NCBI RefSeq assembly: GCF_017939625.1
Contig: NZ_JAGKTC010000003.1
Location: 124,001-188,000 of the forward strand
Origin: Pseudoxanthomonas helianthi
Lineage (GTDB): Bacteria > Pseudomonadota > Gammaproteobacteria > Xanthomonadales > Xanthomonadaceae
DNA length: 64,000 nt
Direction: 5' to 3'
In this document: positions 1 through 8,003 of the stretch, one piece after another
Position numbering within the stretch: the stretch's first letter is position 1
How the letters are laid out: the number at the start of each line of letters is the position of its first letter
The notes under the pieces: model-generated
What the model saw: only the letters and a program-made list of their open reading frames with translations
The model's database searches: none
Told to the model about the DNA's origin: nothing
Program-made: the position numbers and the translations under genes

Positions 1-647
1 CCTTGAACGGCATGCAGTTCCCGCCGGGCTACGGCTATACCTTCGAAGGCGGCGGCTTCAACATCAACTTCGACGGCATGGCGCAAATGCAGCGGGCGAT
101 CATGATCGCGCTGGTGCTGATGCTGGTGATCATGGCGGCGGTGTTCGAATCGCTGCTGTTCCCGCTGGCGATCATGTCCTGCGTGCTGTTCTCGATCTTC
201 GGCGTGTACTGGCTGTTCTGGATCACCGGCACCGAGATGAACATCATGGCGGTGATCGGCATCCTGGTGCTGATGGGCGTGGTGGTGAACAACGGCATCG
301 TGATGATCGAGCACATCAACAACCTGCGACGGCGAGGCTTGCCGCGCACCCAGGCATTGGTCGAAGGCAGCAAGGAACGCCTGCGCCCGATCATGATGAC
401 CATGGGCACGGCGATCCTGGCGATGATCCCGATCGCGTTGTCGACCAAGACCGCGGACGGCATGCCGCCGTACTACCCGATGGCCCGCGCCATCGCCGGT
501 GGCCTGGCGTTCTCGACCGTGGTCAGCCTGCTGTTCCTGCCGACCATCTACGCGATCCTGGACGACCTGCGCATCGGTACGAAGCGCCTGATGGGCAGGG
601 CGCGGATGACCCGTGCGCAGCGGCGTGAGGCGCAGGCCACGGCATGA
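1..647 (+). CDS. RND efflux transporter, inner-membrane pump subunit (C-terminal part)
   Basis: This is the last 214 codons of a resistance-nodulation-division (AcrB/MexB-type) proton antiporter; the rest lies left of the window. The visible part begins at the end of a periplasmic loop and then holds the final transmembrane bundle. The segment VVVNNGIVMIEHINNLRRRG and the following RLRPIMMTMGTA are typical of the HAE1/AcrB C-terminal half, where the loop after TM11 is cytoplasmic. Such pumps form trimers and work with a membrane-fusion protein and an outer-membrane channel, which would be encoded upstream. The stop codon overlaps the next gene's start by 4 bp (ATGA). The substrate cannot be told from this part. 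Confidence 0.9.
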   Translation, partial: LNGMQFPPGYGYTFEGGGFNINFDGMAQMQRAIMIALVLMLVIMAAVFESLLFPLAIMSCVLFSIFGVYWLFWITGTEMNIMAVIGILVLMGVVVNNGIVMIEHINNLRRRGLPRTQALVEGSKERLRPIMMTMGTAILAMIPIALSTKTADGMPPYYPMARAIAGGLAFSTVVSLLFLPTIYAILDDLRIGTKRLMGRARMTRAQRREAQATA

Positions 648-1342
648 ACGGGAACGCCACCCTCGGTTTGCGGCGCGACGGACGCGTGGCCGGCGCCCTG
701 TATCTCGTGGTGGTGCTGACCGGCATGTTCTGCCTGGCCTACGTGCCGTCGCAGTCGGGCGGCATGATCGCCGAGGCTGCCGCGCACGCGGGCCTGTTCC
801 GTGCGGGCATCGCGGCGTTCCTGGCGATGCAGGTCGCCTTCCTGCTGCTGCCGTTCGCGCTGTATCGGGTGTTTGCCGACGTGAACCGAGGCGCCGCCAC
901 GTTGATGGTGGCGCTGGCCGCGGTCAGCGTGCCGATCGGCCTGGTGGCGGTGACGCACCGGATGGAAGCCTTGTCGCTGCTGGAAACCGCCGGTGCCAAT
1001 GCCGCCGACTCGGCGAATGCCGCGTTCGCGCTGTGCCTGCAGCGTTATGGCCACGGCCTGCGCATCGCCAGCCTGTTCTGGGGATTGTGGCTGCTGCCGT
1101 TCGGCTGGCTGGTGTTGCGCTCCGGCCGGATACCGCGCGTGCTGGGCCTGCTGCTGGTGCTGGGCGGCGCGGGATATGTCGCGCAGGTATTCGGCGGGCT
1201 GGTGCCGCGCGTCGCGGATTCCGCGCTGATGGGCTACGTGCGCATGCCCGCAGCCTTGGGCGAAATCGGCAGCTGTTTGTGGCTGCTGGCATTCGGAGCG
1301 CGCGTCGGCCGCGGCGGTGCGCCGCAATCCTCATTGTCCTGA
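644..1342 (+). CDS. DUF4386-family integral membrane protein
   Basis: A 232-residue protein with about six hydrophobic segments, matching the DUF4386 pattern: an early GALYLVVVLTGMF helix, a central helix ending RMEALSLLE, and the late ALGEIGSCLWLLAFG segment. DUF4386 has no established function. The start overlaps the RND stop by 4 bp, so translation is probably coupled and the protein is likely made together with the pump. A direct role in efflux is only inferred from that position. Confidence 0.8.
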   Translation: MNGNATLGLRRDGRVAGALYLVVVLTGMFCLAYVPSQSGGMIAEAAAHAGLFRAGIAAFLAMQVAFLLLPFALYRVFADVNRGAATLMVALAAVSVPIGLVAVTHRMEALSLLETAGANAADSANAAFALCLQRYGHGLRIASLFWGLWLLPFGWLVLRSGRIPRVLGLLLVLGGAGYVAQVFGGLVPRVADSALMGYVRMPAALGEIGSCLWLLAFGARVGRGGAPQSSLS

Positions 1343-1351
1343 GAGCTCCCG

Positions 1352-1777
1352 ATGCAGACGACCGCCCGTCCTTCGCGCGCACTGCTCGATCCGCCGCTGC
1401 CATTGCGGGTGAAGCTGTCCGCGCTGTGGGCCAGCCTGACCTTCTGTTACCTCTACGGCGATTATTTCGGGCTCTACAAGCCCGGGAAACTCCAGCACAT
1501 ACTGGACGGCGCAGGTCCGATGGGTCCGGCCAGCCAGGGTTCGCTGCTGTTCGTCGCGCTGTTGCTGGTGGTGCCCGGACTGATGGTGTTCATGTCGCTG
1601 GCGTTGCCAACGCGGCTCGCGCGCTGGTTCAACATCGGGCTCGCACTGTTCTATGCGGTCTTCGTGGCGATGACGATGCCCGGCGCATGGTGGTTCTACC
1701 TGGCCTACAGCGGCATCGAAATCATGCTGTGCGCGGTGATCGCATGGTTGGCGTGGCGCTGGCCACGCGCTGGTTAG
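1352..1777 (+). CDS. DUF6326-family small membrane protein
   Basis: A 141-residue protein with four predicted membrane helices. The N-terminal part around LWASLTFCYLYGDYFGLYKPG and the later PTRLARWFNIGLALFYAV resemble the DUF6326 family, whose function is unknown. It starts 9 bp after the DUF4386 gene on the same strand, so the two probably share a transcript with the efflux pump. The family name is from recalled pattern similarity. Confidence 0.7.
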   Translation: MQTTARPSRALLDPPLPLRVKLSALWASLTFCYLYGDYFGLYKPGKLQHILDGAGPMGPASQGSLLFVALLLVVPGLMVFMSLALPTRLARWFNIGLALFYAVFVAMTMPGAWWFYLAYSGIEIMLCAVIAWLAWRWPRAG

Positions 1778-1817
1778 AAGCAGCGCTCAGACCAGTTCCG
1801 TAGGTCGGGGTAATGCT

Positions 1818-3032
1818 TCAGATCAGCTTGCCCAGCATGCGCAGTCCGCCGGTCCACACGCCGATGGCGGTGCCCAGGCTGGTCAGGAAGAAGTTCAGCA
1901 GCACGCGCGCCACGCGGTTGCGATACCAGCCGCGCACGCTTTGCACGTCGTCGCGCAGGGCCAGGAAGTCCGCGTAGGTCGGTTTTCGCACGGTCGCTTC
2001 GACGAAGGCGCTGACCGTGCCCGAAGCCAATGCCGGGTGCAGTGGGGTGAGCGGCGAGGCGATGAAGGCGGCGAGGATGCTCAGCGGATGGCCGCCGGCG
2101 ATGGCGCAACCCAGCGCGCCGAGCAGGCCGGTGGCCAGCACCCATTGCACGATCAGGTCCGCGCCGACATCGATGCCGCCTTTCCAGAAGCCCCAGGCGA
2201 AGCCGCCGATGACGAACGTGCCGATGATCAGTTCCATCCACGGCACGCGCGATTTCTGTTTCACCGTTTCCAGCTCGCGCTGCACTTGCTGCGGCGCGTC
2301 GCCGTCTTCGGCCAGGTGCCGGGCCATGCCCGAAAGGTGTCCTGCGCCGACCACCGCCAGCACCTCGCGCGCGCCGCTGCCGGGCAGTTCGCGCAGCTTC
2401 GCGGCCATGTAGCGGTCGCGCTCGGCGATCACCGTTTCGAACAACGCCGGGCTGCCGCTGGCGAATTCGCCGAAGCTCGATTCCAGCAGGTCGCCCTGCT
2501 TGAGCTTTTCGATTTCGTCGTCGGCGACTTCCTCGTCGGCGAACATCGCCATCATGATGCCGGCGCCGAGCTTGGCCCGCGTCCACCAGCCCAGCCTGGC
2601 GCGCACGCGGCGGAAGGTCAGGCCGACTTCGCGGTCGATCAGGCGCAGCGACAGGCCGCGTTCGCGTGCGTCCAGCGCGGCGGCTTTCAGTTCCGCGCCC
2701 GGTTCGACGCCGAGTTGTTCGGCCAACCGGCGCTGGTAAGCGGCCAGGGCGAGGTTGGCGGCGAACATCGCGGTCTTGCCTTCGCGGATCACCTTGATCA
2801 GGTCGAGCCGGGCCAGCGCGTCGGGGTCGGTCAGCGCCTGCAGGCGGCCTTCATCCAGCTCCACGGCGACGGTATCGAAGGCGCCGCTGGCGACGGCTTC
2901 GCGCACCGCGTCGATGCTGGCCTTGGAGACGTGCGCGGTGCCGAGCAGGGTGTAGCGCACGCCGTCGCGTTCGACGACCTTGTGCGGTTGCTGTTGCCAG
3001 GGCGTCGGTTCGGTGGAAAGCGGGGTTTGCAA
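1818..3032 (-). CDS. TraB/GumN-family membrane protein
   Basis: A 404-residue TraB-domain protein. The N-terminal half has the family motifs: GTAHVS (histidine 34), an EL/DE pair at VAVELDEGR, and VVGAGHLSGM about 200 residues later. Members share a fold with erythromycin esterase and Tiki-type metalloproteases, where these GxxH and acidic residues bind metal. The C-terminal third (about 270 to 404) is hydrophobic with roughly four membrane helices, as in bacterial and archaeal TraB proteins often called PrgY-like. Despite the name, nothing here suggests conjugation. It is convergent with the DUF6326 gene and transcribed alone. The substrate is unknown. Confidence 0.85.
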   Translation of the reverse strand: MQTPLSTEPTPWQQQPHKVVERDGVRYTLLGTAHVSKASIDAVREAVASGAFDTVAVELDEGRLQALTDPDALARLDLIKVIREGKTAMFAANLALAAYQRRLAEQLGVEPGAELKAAALDARERGLSLRLIDREVGLTFRRVRARLGWWTRAKLGAGIMMAMFADEEVADDEIEKLKQGDLLESSFGEFASGSPALFETVIAERDRYMAAKLRELPGSGAREVLAVVGAGHLSGMARHLAEDGDAPQQVQRELETVKQKSRVPWMELIIGTFVIGGFAWGFWKGGIDVGADLIVQWVLATGLLGALGCAIAGGHPLSILAAFIASPLTPLHPALASGTVSAFVEATVRKPTYADFLALRDDVQSVRGWYRNRVARVLLNFFLTSLGTAIGVWTGGLRMLGKLI

Positions 3033-3074
3033 GCGGATTTCTCGAGGCGGCGCCGGTTGCTTCGCCGGATATGC

Positions 3075-3098
3075 CGACGGCGCCGATAAGCGCCGTCG
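3075..3098. other. Perfect GC-rich hairpin between the hydrolase and TraB genes
   Basis: Positions 3075-3083 (CGACGGCGC) pair perfectly with 3090-3098 around the 6-nt loop CGATAA. It lies 42 bp upstream of the traB-like start and 98 bp past the hydrolase stop. There is no T-run on either side, so it is not a standard intrinsic terminator. It could be an RNA stability element or a regulator site. Confidence 0.45.
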
Positions 3099-3195
3099 TC
3101 GGGGAAGCGGGCGGGGCGGCTAGGGTAGGGCCTCCGCGCCGGCAACGGAAGCGACCCGCGGGGCGGCGGTTCAGGCTGGCCGCCCCGGTTTTCGA

Positions 3196-4233
3196 TCAGC
3201 AGGCGCCTTCGAAATAGCGATCGAGTTCGTTCCGGGCGTCGGCGGGCACGACGACCGGCGCAGTGGTCTTTGGTGCCGGGCCGAAAAAATTGGCGACCTG
3301 TTCGACCACACCCGGCTCGCGCAGCAGCTTGCGGTGGCCGAGGCCCTGGGTCGGCAGCAGGCGCGCGTCCGGCCAGGTTCGCGCGATGGCTTCGCTATGC
3401 GCGAAAGCCACCTCGCGGTCGCCGCGGTCATGCACCAGCAGCAAGGGCGGCACCGCGCGCAACGGCGGCAGGCCGGTGATGTCGAAATCGCTCCACGGCC
3501 GCTGGAACCGCGCTTCGACCATGCGCACGAAACGCGTCATGGCCTCGTCGCTGGCGCCGATGCTGCGACCGAACGGCGCGAACGCAGCGGATGGCTGCGC
3601 GAACGGCGACACGAAGGCGAGCTTCGCCGGCGCGGACCAGCCTTCGCGCATTGCCAGCGCCATCACCGCGCAACCGCCGGAATGGGCGATCGCTCCCGCC
3701 AGCGGGCCGGCGTCGGCGGCGACCGTGCGCATGGCCTCCGCGATCTCGAAGAAGGTCACCCGCCTGCCGCCCAAGCGGCTCGGCGCCGAAGCGCCATGCG
3801 CCGGCGCGTCGAACGCGACGACCCGGTAGCCGGCGGCCAGCAATGGTTCGACGAAGGCGTGCAGTTGCCCGGCGTGGCCACCCCAGCCATGCACCAGCAG
3901 GATGGTCGGTCCTTCGCCCCAGCTCCAGGCGACGACTTCGCGCCCGTGCACGCGATGGTGCAGGCGCGTACCCGCTTGCAACCGCTCGCGGGCTTCCGCA
4001 CTCGGCTGCGTGCGCGGTGCTGAGAACCACAGGCGGTCGACCACCCGCGCGGCCAGCGATGGGCTGAGCCGGCTCAAGGCCTTCATGCCCGAATGAATGG
4101 TCGCCAGCCGCCAGTCCGCTTTCAGCCATGAATCGGCCGGTGTTCGCGCCTTGGATGGTGATGGTGGTGCTTCGAGGATGGACGATTCTTCGATACGAAC
4201 GGTCGTGCTATTTTTGGAGTGTACGAATTCCAT
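3196..4233 (-). CDS. Alpha/beta-fold hydrolase
   Basis: A 345-residue alpha/beta hydrolase. It shows the oxyanion-hole HGWGG (115-119), a nucleophile-elbow serine at 185 in the variant AHSGG instead of GxSxG, a late acid in HDRGDREV and the histidine in GLGHRKLLR. The substrate is unknown. The ATG at 4233 has a GAGG ribosome site 8 nt upstream, which supports it. The first 49 residues have no recognisable fold, and an alternative ATG lies at codon 50. The gene follows tetR by 21 bp and probably shares its promoter. A copy of the tetR operator lies in codons 9-13, so there may be a second, internal promoter and a shorter product. Confidence 0.87.
   Translation of the reverse strand: MEFVHSKNSTTVRIEESSILEAPPSPSKARTPADSWLKADWRLATIHSGMKALSRLSPSLAARVVDRLWFSAPRTQPSAEARERLQAGTRLHHRVHGREVVAWSWGEGPTILLVHGWGGHAGQLHAFVEPLLAAGYRVVAFDAPAHGASAPSRLGGRRVTFFEIAEAMRTVAADAGPLAGAIAHSGGCAVMALAMREGWSAPAKLAFVSPFAQPSAAFAPFGRSIGASDEAMTRFVRMVEARFQRPWSDFDITGLPPLRAVPPLLLVHDRGDREVAFAHSEAIARTWPDARLLPTQGLGHRKLLREPGVVEQVANFFGPAPKTTAPVVVPADARNELDRYFEGAC
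4194..4209. promoter_or_regulatory. Second copy of the TetR operator, inside the hydrolase gene
   Basis: TACGAACGGTCGTGCT here is the exact reverse complement of the sequence at 4902-4917. The core ACGA-N4-TCGT is palindromic, as expected for a TetR dimer. It overlaps codons 9-13 of the hydrolase. It could repress an internal promoter or form a loop with the first site. Confidence 0.65.
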
Positions 4234-4254
4234 GGCGACAACCTCGACGTGGGT

Positions 4255-4890
4255 TCAGGCGGTGGGGGAGTAGCTGCGGATCAGGCGTTCGAACGCCCGC
4301 TGGCTGCGTTCGGCGGCGGCGGCATAGCCGGTGAGGCCGGCATCGTGGTGCAGGGCCAGGGCCAGCCCGTAGAGTTCGAAGGCCAATTGCGCCGGCTCGG
4401 TGTCGGCCGCGAGTTCGCCATTGTCGATGGCCAGTTGCGCCGCACGCGCCAACTGGTCGCGCCAGTCGGCTTCATGGCGTAGCAGGCGATCGCGCACCGG
4501 ACCGGGGCGGTCGTCGAACTCGCTGGCCGCGGCCAGGAACAGGCAGCCGCCGTCGTCGCTATGGCGCACCCAGTCGAACCAGTTGGCCACGATCGCACGC
4601 AGGCGCTGCAGCCCGCGCGGCGCCTTCAGTGCCGGCACCAGCACGTGCTGGATGAAACGTTCGCCGGCGGTATCCAGCGTGGCCAGTTGCAAGTCTTCGC
4701 GCGAACCGAAGTGGGCGAACACGCCGCTCTTCGACATGCCGACCTGTTCGGCCAATCCGCCGATGGTCAGGCCGTCCAGGCCTTGCACGCAGGCCAGCAG
4801 GTAAGCCCGCGCAAGGATGGCATCGCGCGTCGCTGCGCCTTTCGACGCGGCACGACGGGAAGCGGGGGCGCTGGCGGTAGCTGGTGACAT
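4255..4890 (-). CDS. TetR/AcrR-family transcriptional regulator
   Basis: A 211-residue repressor. The helix-turn-helix spans about residues 22-68 (TRDAILARAYLL, then GLTIGGLAEQVGMSKSGVFAHF), followed by a ligand-binding helical domain of the TetR_C type. The promoter contains a perfect candidate operator between its -35 and -10 boxes, so the gene is very likely autoregulated. The adjacent hydrolase gene, 21 bp downstream, is the obvious co-regulated target. From the position of the -10 box, transcription would start at or next to the ATG, so the mRNA may be leaderless. The inducer is unknown. Confidence 0.9.
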   Translation of the reverse strand: MSPATASAPASRRAASKGAATRDAILARAYLLACVQGLDGLTIGGLAEQVGMSKSGVFAHFGSREDLQLATLDTAGERFIQHVLVPALKAPRGLQRLRAIVANWFDWVRHSDDGGCLFLAAASEFDDRPGPVRDRLLRHEADWRDQLARAAQLAIDNGELAADTEPAQLAFELYGLALALHHDAGLTGYAAAAERSQRAFERLIRSYSPTA

Positions 4891-4896
4891 GCCGGC

Positions 4897-4925
4897 ATAA
4901 AAGCACGACCGTTCGTATTTTGCAA
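4897..4925 (-). promoter_or_regulatory. tetR promoter with embedded operator
   Basis: On the minus strand, TTGCAA (4925-4920) and TTTTAT (4902-4897) are separated by exactly 17 nt, forming a sigma-70-type promoter. The 16-bp operator copy at 4902-4917 fills nearly the whole spacer, so a bound dimer would block RNA polymerase. The predicted start point is within a few bases of the tetR ATG at 4890. Confidence 0.7.
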
Positions 4926-4935
4926 GCCGGCGGGC

Positions 4936-5466
4936 TCAGCCCGGGCTGGGACCCGTATCGGTGCCCTCGCCGAGCGCCCGTTGCATGAACACCGTGTCCA
5001 GCCAGCGCTGCTGTTTCCAGGCGATGCCGGGGAAGGTGCCGATATGGCGGAAGCCGAAGCGCTCGTGCAGGCGGATCGACGCGGTGTTGGTCGGCTCGCC
5101 GATCACCGCGATCATCTGGCGGAAATCGCGCGCCTCGCATTCGGCGATCAGCTTTTCCAGCAACGCAGCGCCGATGCCGCGTCCCTGCATGCCTGCGGCG
5201 ACATAAACCGAGTTCTCCACCACCCAGTGGTAGGCGGCACGCGAGCGGAACCCGCTGGCATAGGCATAGCCGACGACTTCGCCGTCCAACTCGGCCGTCA
5301 GGTACGGGTAGCCACCCGCCAGCACGGCGCGCATCCGCCGCAGCATTTCCGCTGCGTCCGGCACGTCGTATTCGTAGGTATTGACGAAGTCGCGCACCTC
5401 GACCGCGTAGATCGCGGCGATGGCGTGAATGTCGGCTTCGGTGGCGTCGCGGACGACTAGGTTCAT
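4936..5466 (-). CDS. GNAT-family N-acetyltransferase
   Basis: A 176-residue acetyltransferase of the phosphinothricin acetyltransferase-like branch. It has the family's N-terminal RDATEADIHAIAAIYAVEV and the acetyl-CoA loop MQGRGIGAALL (Q/RxxGxG/A), then IRLHERFGFRHIGTF. I chose the ATG at 5466, which begins the conserved MNLVVRDATEAD. An in-frame start 45 bases earlier would overlap aguB and add an unconserved tail. The gene starts 7 bp after the aguB stop, so it belongs to the agmatine operon. Acetylation of a polyamine or other amine is an inference from that context. Confidence 0.85.
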   Translation of the reverse strand: MNLVVRDATEADIHAIAAIYAVEVRDFVNTYEYDVPDAAEMLRRMRAVLAGGYPYLTAELDGEVVGYAYASGFRSRAAYHWVVENSVYVAAGMQGRGIGAALLEKLIAECEARDFRQMIAVIGEPTNTASIRLHERFGFRHIGTFPGIAWKQQRWLDTVFMQRALGEGTDTGPSPG

Positions 5467-5473
5467 CGAACGA

Positions 5474-6358
5474 TCAATCGATGTAGCGCTTGAGCAGGCC
5501 GTCGTAGGCATCGATGCGGCGGTCGCGCAGGAACGGCCAGATCCGGCGCACGTGTTCGCTGCGCTGCATGTCGACCTCGGCCATCAGGATCGTCGGCTCG
5601 CCACCGGCTTCGGCGACGAACTCGCCCTGCGGTCCCAGCACATGGCTGTTGCCCCAGAAATCGATGCCGGCCGCGTCGAGCGGCGAAGCCTCGTGGCCGA
5701 CGCGGTTGCACGACAGCACCGGCAGGCCATTGGCGACGGCATGACCGCGGTGGCTCAGCACCCAGGCGTCGCGCTGGCGGTTCTTCTCGGGCTGTTCGTC
5801 CGAAGGATCCCAGCCGATCGCGGTCGGGTACAGCAGCATCTCCGCACCGGCCAGCGCCATCAGGCGCGCGGCTTCCGGATACCACTGGTCCCAGCACACC
5901 AGCACGCCGAGGCGGCCGACCGAGGTGTCGATCGGCTGGAAGCCGAGATCGCCCGGGGTGAAGTAGAACTTCTCGTAGAAGCCCGGGTCGTCCGGGATAT
6001 GCATCTTGCGGTACTTGCCGGCGGTGGAGCCATCGGCGTCGAACACCACCGCGGTGTTGTGGTACAGCCCGGCGGCGCGGCGTTCGAACAGCGAACTGAC
6101 CAGCACCACGCCGTGCTGTCTGGCCAGCTTGCCGAGGCGTTCGGTGCTGGGGCCGGGAATCGGTTCGGCCAGGTCGAATTCGCCGACCGACTCATGCTGG
6201 CAGAAGTAGGCGCCGTTGTGCAGCTCCTGCAACAGCACCAGCTTGGCGCCGCGCTTCGCGGCCTCGGCCACGCGGGTTTCGATCACGGCCAGGTTGGCCT
6301 CGGCATCGCCGTGGTTCTTTTCCTGGACCAGGGCGACGGGCAGGGTCTTGGTCTTCAT
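5474..6358 (-). CDS. aguB: N-carbamoylputrescine amidase
   Basis: A 294-residue nitrilase-superfamily amidase. The catalytic triad is visible as glutamate 45 (LLQELHNGAYF), lysine 118 (KYRKMHIPDDPGF) and cysteine 155 (LVCWDQWYPE). The motif neighbourhoods match AguB, which hydrolyses N-carbamoylputrescine to putrescine, CO2 and ammonia in the cytoplasm. The start at 6358 gives MKTKTLPVALVQ, the normal family N-terminus; an upstream start would add 27 unrelated residues. It is the third gene of aguA-DUF1697-aguB-GNAT. Presence of agmatine deiminase in the same operon makes the assignment firm. Confidence 0.95.
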   Translation of the reverse strand: MKTKTLPVALVQEKNHGDAEANLAVIETRVAEAAKRGAKLVLLQELHNGAYFCQHESVGEFDLAEPIPGPSTERLGKLARQHGVVLVSSLFERRAAGLYHNTAVVFDADGSTAGKYRKMHIPDDPGFYEKFYFTPGDLGFQPIDTSVGRLGVLVCWDQWYPEAARLMALAGAEMLLYPTAIGWDPSDEQPEKNRQRDAWVLSHRGHAVANGLPVLSCNRVGHEASPLDAAGIDFWGNSHVLGPQGEFVAEAGGEPTILMAEVDMQRSEHVRRIWPFLRDRRIDAYDGLLKRYID

Positions 6359-6383
6359 CCGCGCATTGTATTCGCTGGCCGTC

Positions 6384-6899
6384 TCAGGCAGCCGCGCACT
6401 TCCTGACCGTGTCCCAGGTGCGGGTGGTGATTTCGCCACCGAAAGTGCGCTCCAGCAGGGCCATGAAGGCGGGATTGCCCGGTTGCGGGGTGTACGCGGT
6501 GAGGATTTCCAGCCCGCGCATCGCCAGGATGCGCGCGCCGTTCTTTTCCATCGGAAGGGCGAGCCGGGCCGTGGGCGGTTCGCGCAGGAAGGTCACGACC
6601 TTTTTCGCTTTCTCGGGCAGGTGCAGGGACGCGAAGGGATCGGCCTCGATCAGCGCCTGCAAATGGCTTGCAGGCCGCACCACGGTCCAGAAGCTGCGGT
6701 CCAGCGACTGCGCCATCGCCGCTTCGATCTTGCGGGCGAGCGACAGCTCGGAGCGCTTCGGCGAATCGAAGGCGACGTTGCCGCTCGACAGCAGGGTTCT
6801 GACATTGCCGAAGCCGGCGTCCTCGAAGCAGCGCTTCAGCTCCGGCATCTTCGCGTTCATCGGGCTGACGCCCCGCAGCAAGGCGATGTAACGCGGCAT
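6384..6899 (-). CDS. DUF1697 domain-containing protein
   Basis: A 171-residue protein with the DUF1697 signature MPRYIALLRGVSPMNAKMPE at its start, then LLSSGNVAFDS and a C-terminal TWDTVRKCA. The family is widespread, small and cytoplasmic, with no established activity. It lies 11 bp after aguA and 25 bp before aguB on the same strand, so it is cotranscribed with the two agmatine enzymes. A role in polyamine metabolism is not shown. The start at 6899 is chosen because the family begins exactly there; the open frame runs far upstream only because it is antisense-permissive. Confidence 0.88.
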   Translation of the reverse strand: MPRYIALLRGVSPMNAKMPELKRCFEDAGFGNVRTLLSSGNVAFDSPKRSELSLARKIEAAMAQSLDRSFWTVVRPASHLQALIEADPFASLHLPEKAKKVVTFLREPPTARLALPMEKNGARILAMRGLEILTAYTPQPGNPAFMALLERTFGGEITTRTWDTVRKCAAA

Positions 6900-6910
6900 G
6901 GCGGTGTCGC

Positions 6911-7942
6911 CTAGACCAGGCCTTCCGGCAACTGCATGGTGATGCAGTGCAGGCTGCCGTTCTGCCAGATCAGGGGTCGGCAGGGAACCTGCACGATCTC
7001 GCGGCCGGGAAAGGCTTCGCCCAGCACCGCGGCGGCCCTGGCATCGGCCGGATCGCCGTAGGCGGGCATCAGCACGGCGCCGTTGACGATCAGGAAGTTG
7101 GCGTAAGAGGCGGCCAGGCGTCGACCATTGTCGAGGATGGGCTGCGCCCATGGCAGCGGGAACAATCGGTACGGCCGACCGTCGGCGGTGCGCAGCGCGG
7201 CGATGTCGTCGGCCATCGCCTGCAGTTCGGCGTGGTGCGAATCGGCCGGGTCGTCGCAGGCCTGGAACACGATGGCGTCGTCCGGGGCGAAGCGGGCGAG
7301 GGTGTCGATGTGGGCGTCGGTGTCGTCGCCTTCCAGATAGCCGTGGTCCAGCCACAGCACCCGGTCCTGCTGCAGCCAGCCGGCCAGCTTTTCGGTCAGT
7401 TCTTCGCGGCTGGCGCCGGGATGGCGTTCATGCAGGCAGTGCCAGGTGGTCAGCAGGCTGCCCGAGCCATCGGTTTCGATGGCGCCACCTTCCAAAGCAA
7501 AATCAATGCTTTGCACGAAATAGTTGTGAAACAGGTTCATCCCGGACAGTTCGCCTACCAGACGGTCGTCGCGACTGGCTTCGAACTTGCCGCCCCAGCC
7601 GGTGAAGCGGAAGTCGAGCAGCTTGAAGCGACCGTCGTGGCGCAGGCTGATCGGGCCGGAATCGCGCAGCCAGGTGTCGTCGTACTCGACGTTCGAAATG
7701 AAGCGGACCCGGTCCATGTCGATGCGGGCCGAGCGCAGTCGCGCTTCGGCATAGGTCTGCAGGTCGTCGTCGGCCACGCAGACGATCGCGCGCTGGAAGC
7801 GAGTGATCGCGGCGACTAGGGCGACGTAGGTTTCCTCGACCTCGCCCAGCCGCTCGGCCCAGTCGGTATCGGCGTGCGGCCATGCGATCAGGATCGCGGA
7901 TTGGGGTTCCCATTCCGCGGGGAAACGGTAGGCGGGGCTCAT
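6911..7942 (-). CDS. aguA: Agmatine deiminase
   Basis: A 343-residue agmatine iminohydrolase of the PAD fold. It converts agmatine to N-carbamoylputrescine and ammonia. Visible motifs are the N-terminal FPAEWEPQSAILIAWPHADTDW, the RDSGP substrate-binding segment, FALEGGAIETDGSG and the catalytic cysteine 333 in NGSLHCITMQ near the C-terminus. The ATG at 7942 opens directly into the family's usual N-terminus. It is first in an operon with DUF1697, aguB and a GNAT acetyltransferase, so the encoded route is agmatine to putrescine. Agmatine itself would come from arginine decarboxylase encoded elsewhere. Confidence 0.96.
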   Translation of the reverse strand: MSPAYRFPAEWEPQSAILIAWPHADTDWAERLGEVEETYVALVAAITRFQRAIVCVADDDLQTYAEARLRSARIDMDRVRFISNVEYDDTWLRDSGPISLRHDGRFKLLDFRFTGWGGKFEASRDDRLVGELSGMNLFHNYFVQSIDFALEGGAIETDGSGSLLTTWHCLHERHPGASREELTEKLAGWLQQDRVLWLDHGYLEGDDTDAHIDTLARFAPDDAIVFQACDDPADSHHAELQAMADDIAALRTADGRPYRLFPLPWAQPILDNGRRLAASYANFLIVNGAVLMPAYGDPADARAAAVLGEAFPGREIVQVPCRPLIWQNGSLHCITMQLPEGLV

Positions 7943-8003
7943 GAGAATCTTTGTTTTGGGGGAAGGTCGGCAGTCTAAGCCAAGCGCGTCAGCCCCGGAA
8001 TCT

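Noticed and set aside
1818-3032. Conjugation gene suggested by the TraB name
   Set aside because: This TraB family is unrelated to the F-plasmid TraB pilus protein, and no transfer genes are nearby.
3196-4086. Hydrolase start at the internal ATG (codon 50)
   Set aside because: The first ATG has a good ribosome site, so I kept it; the internal start remains possible because of the operator in codons 9-13.
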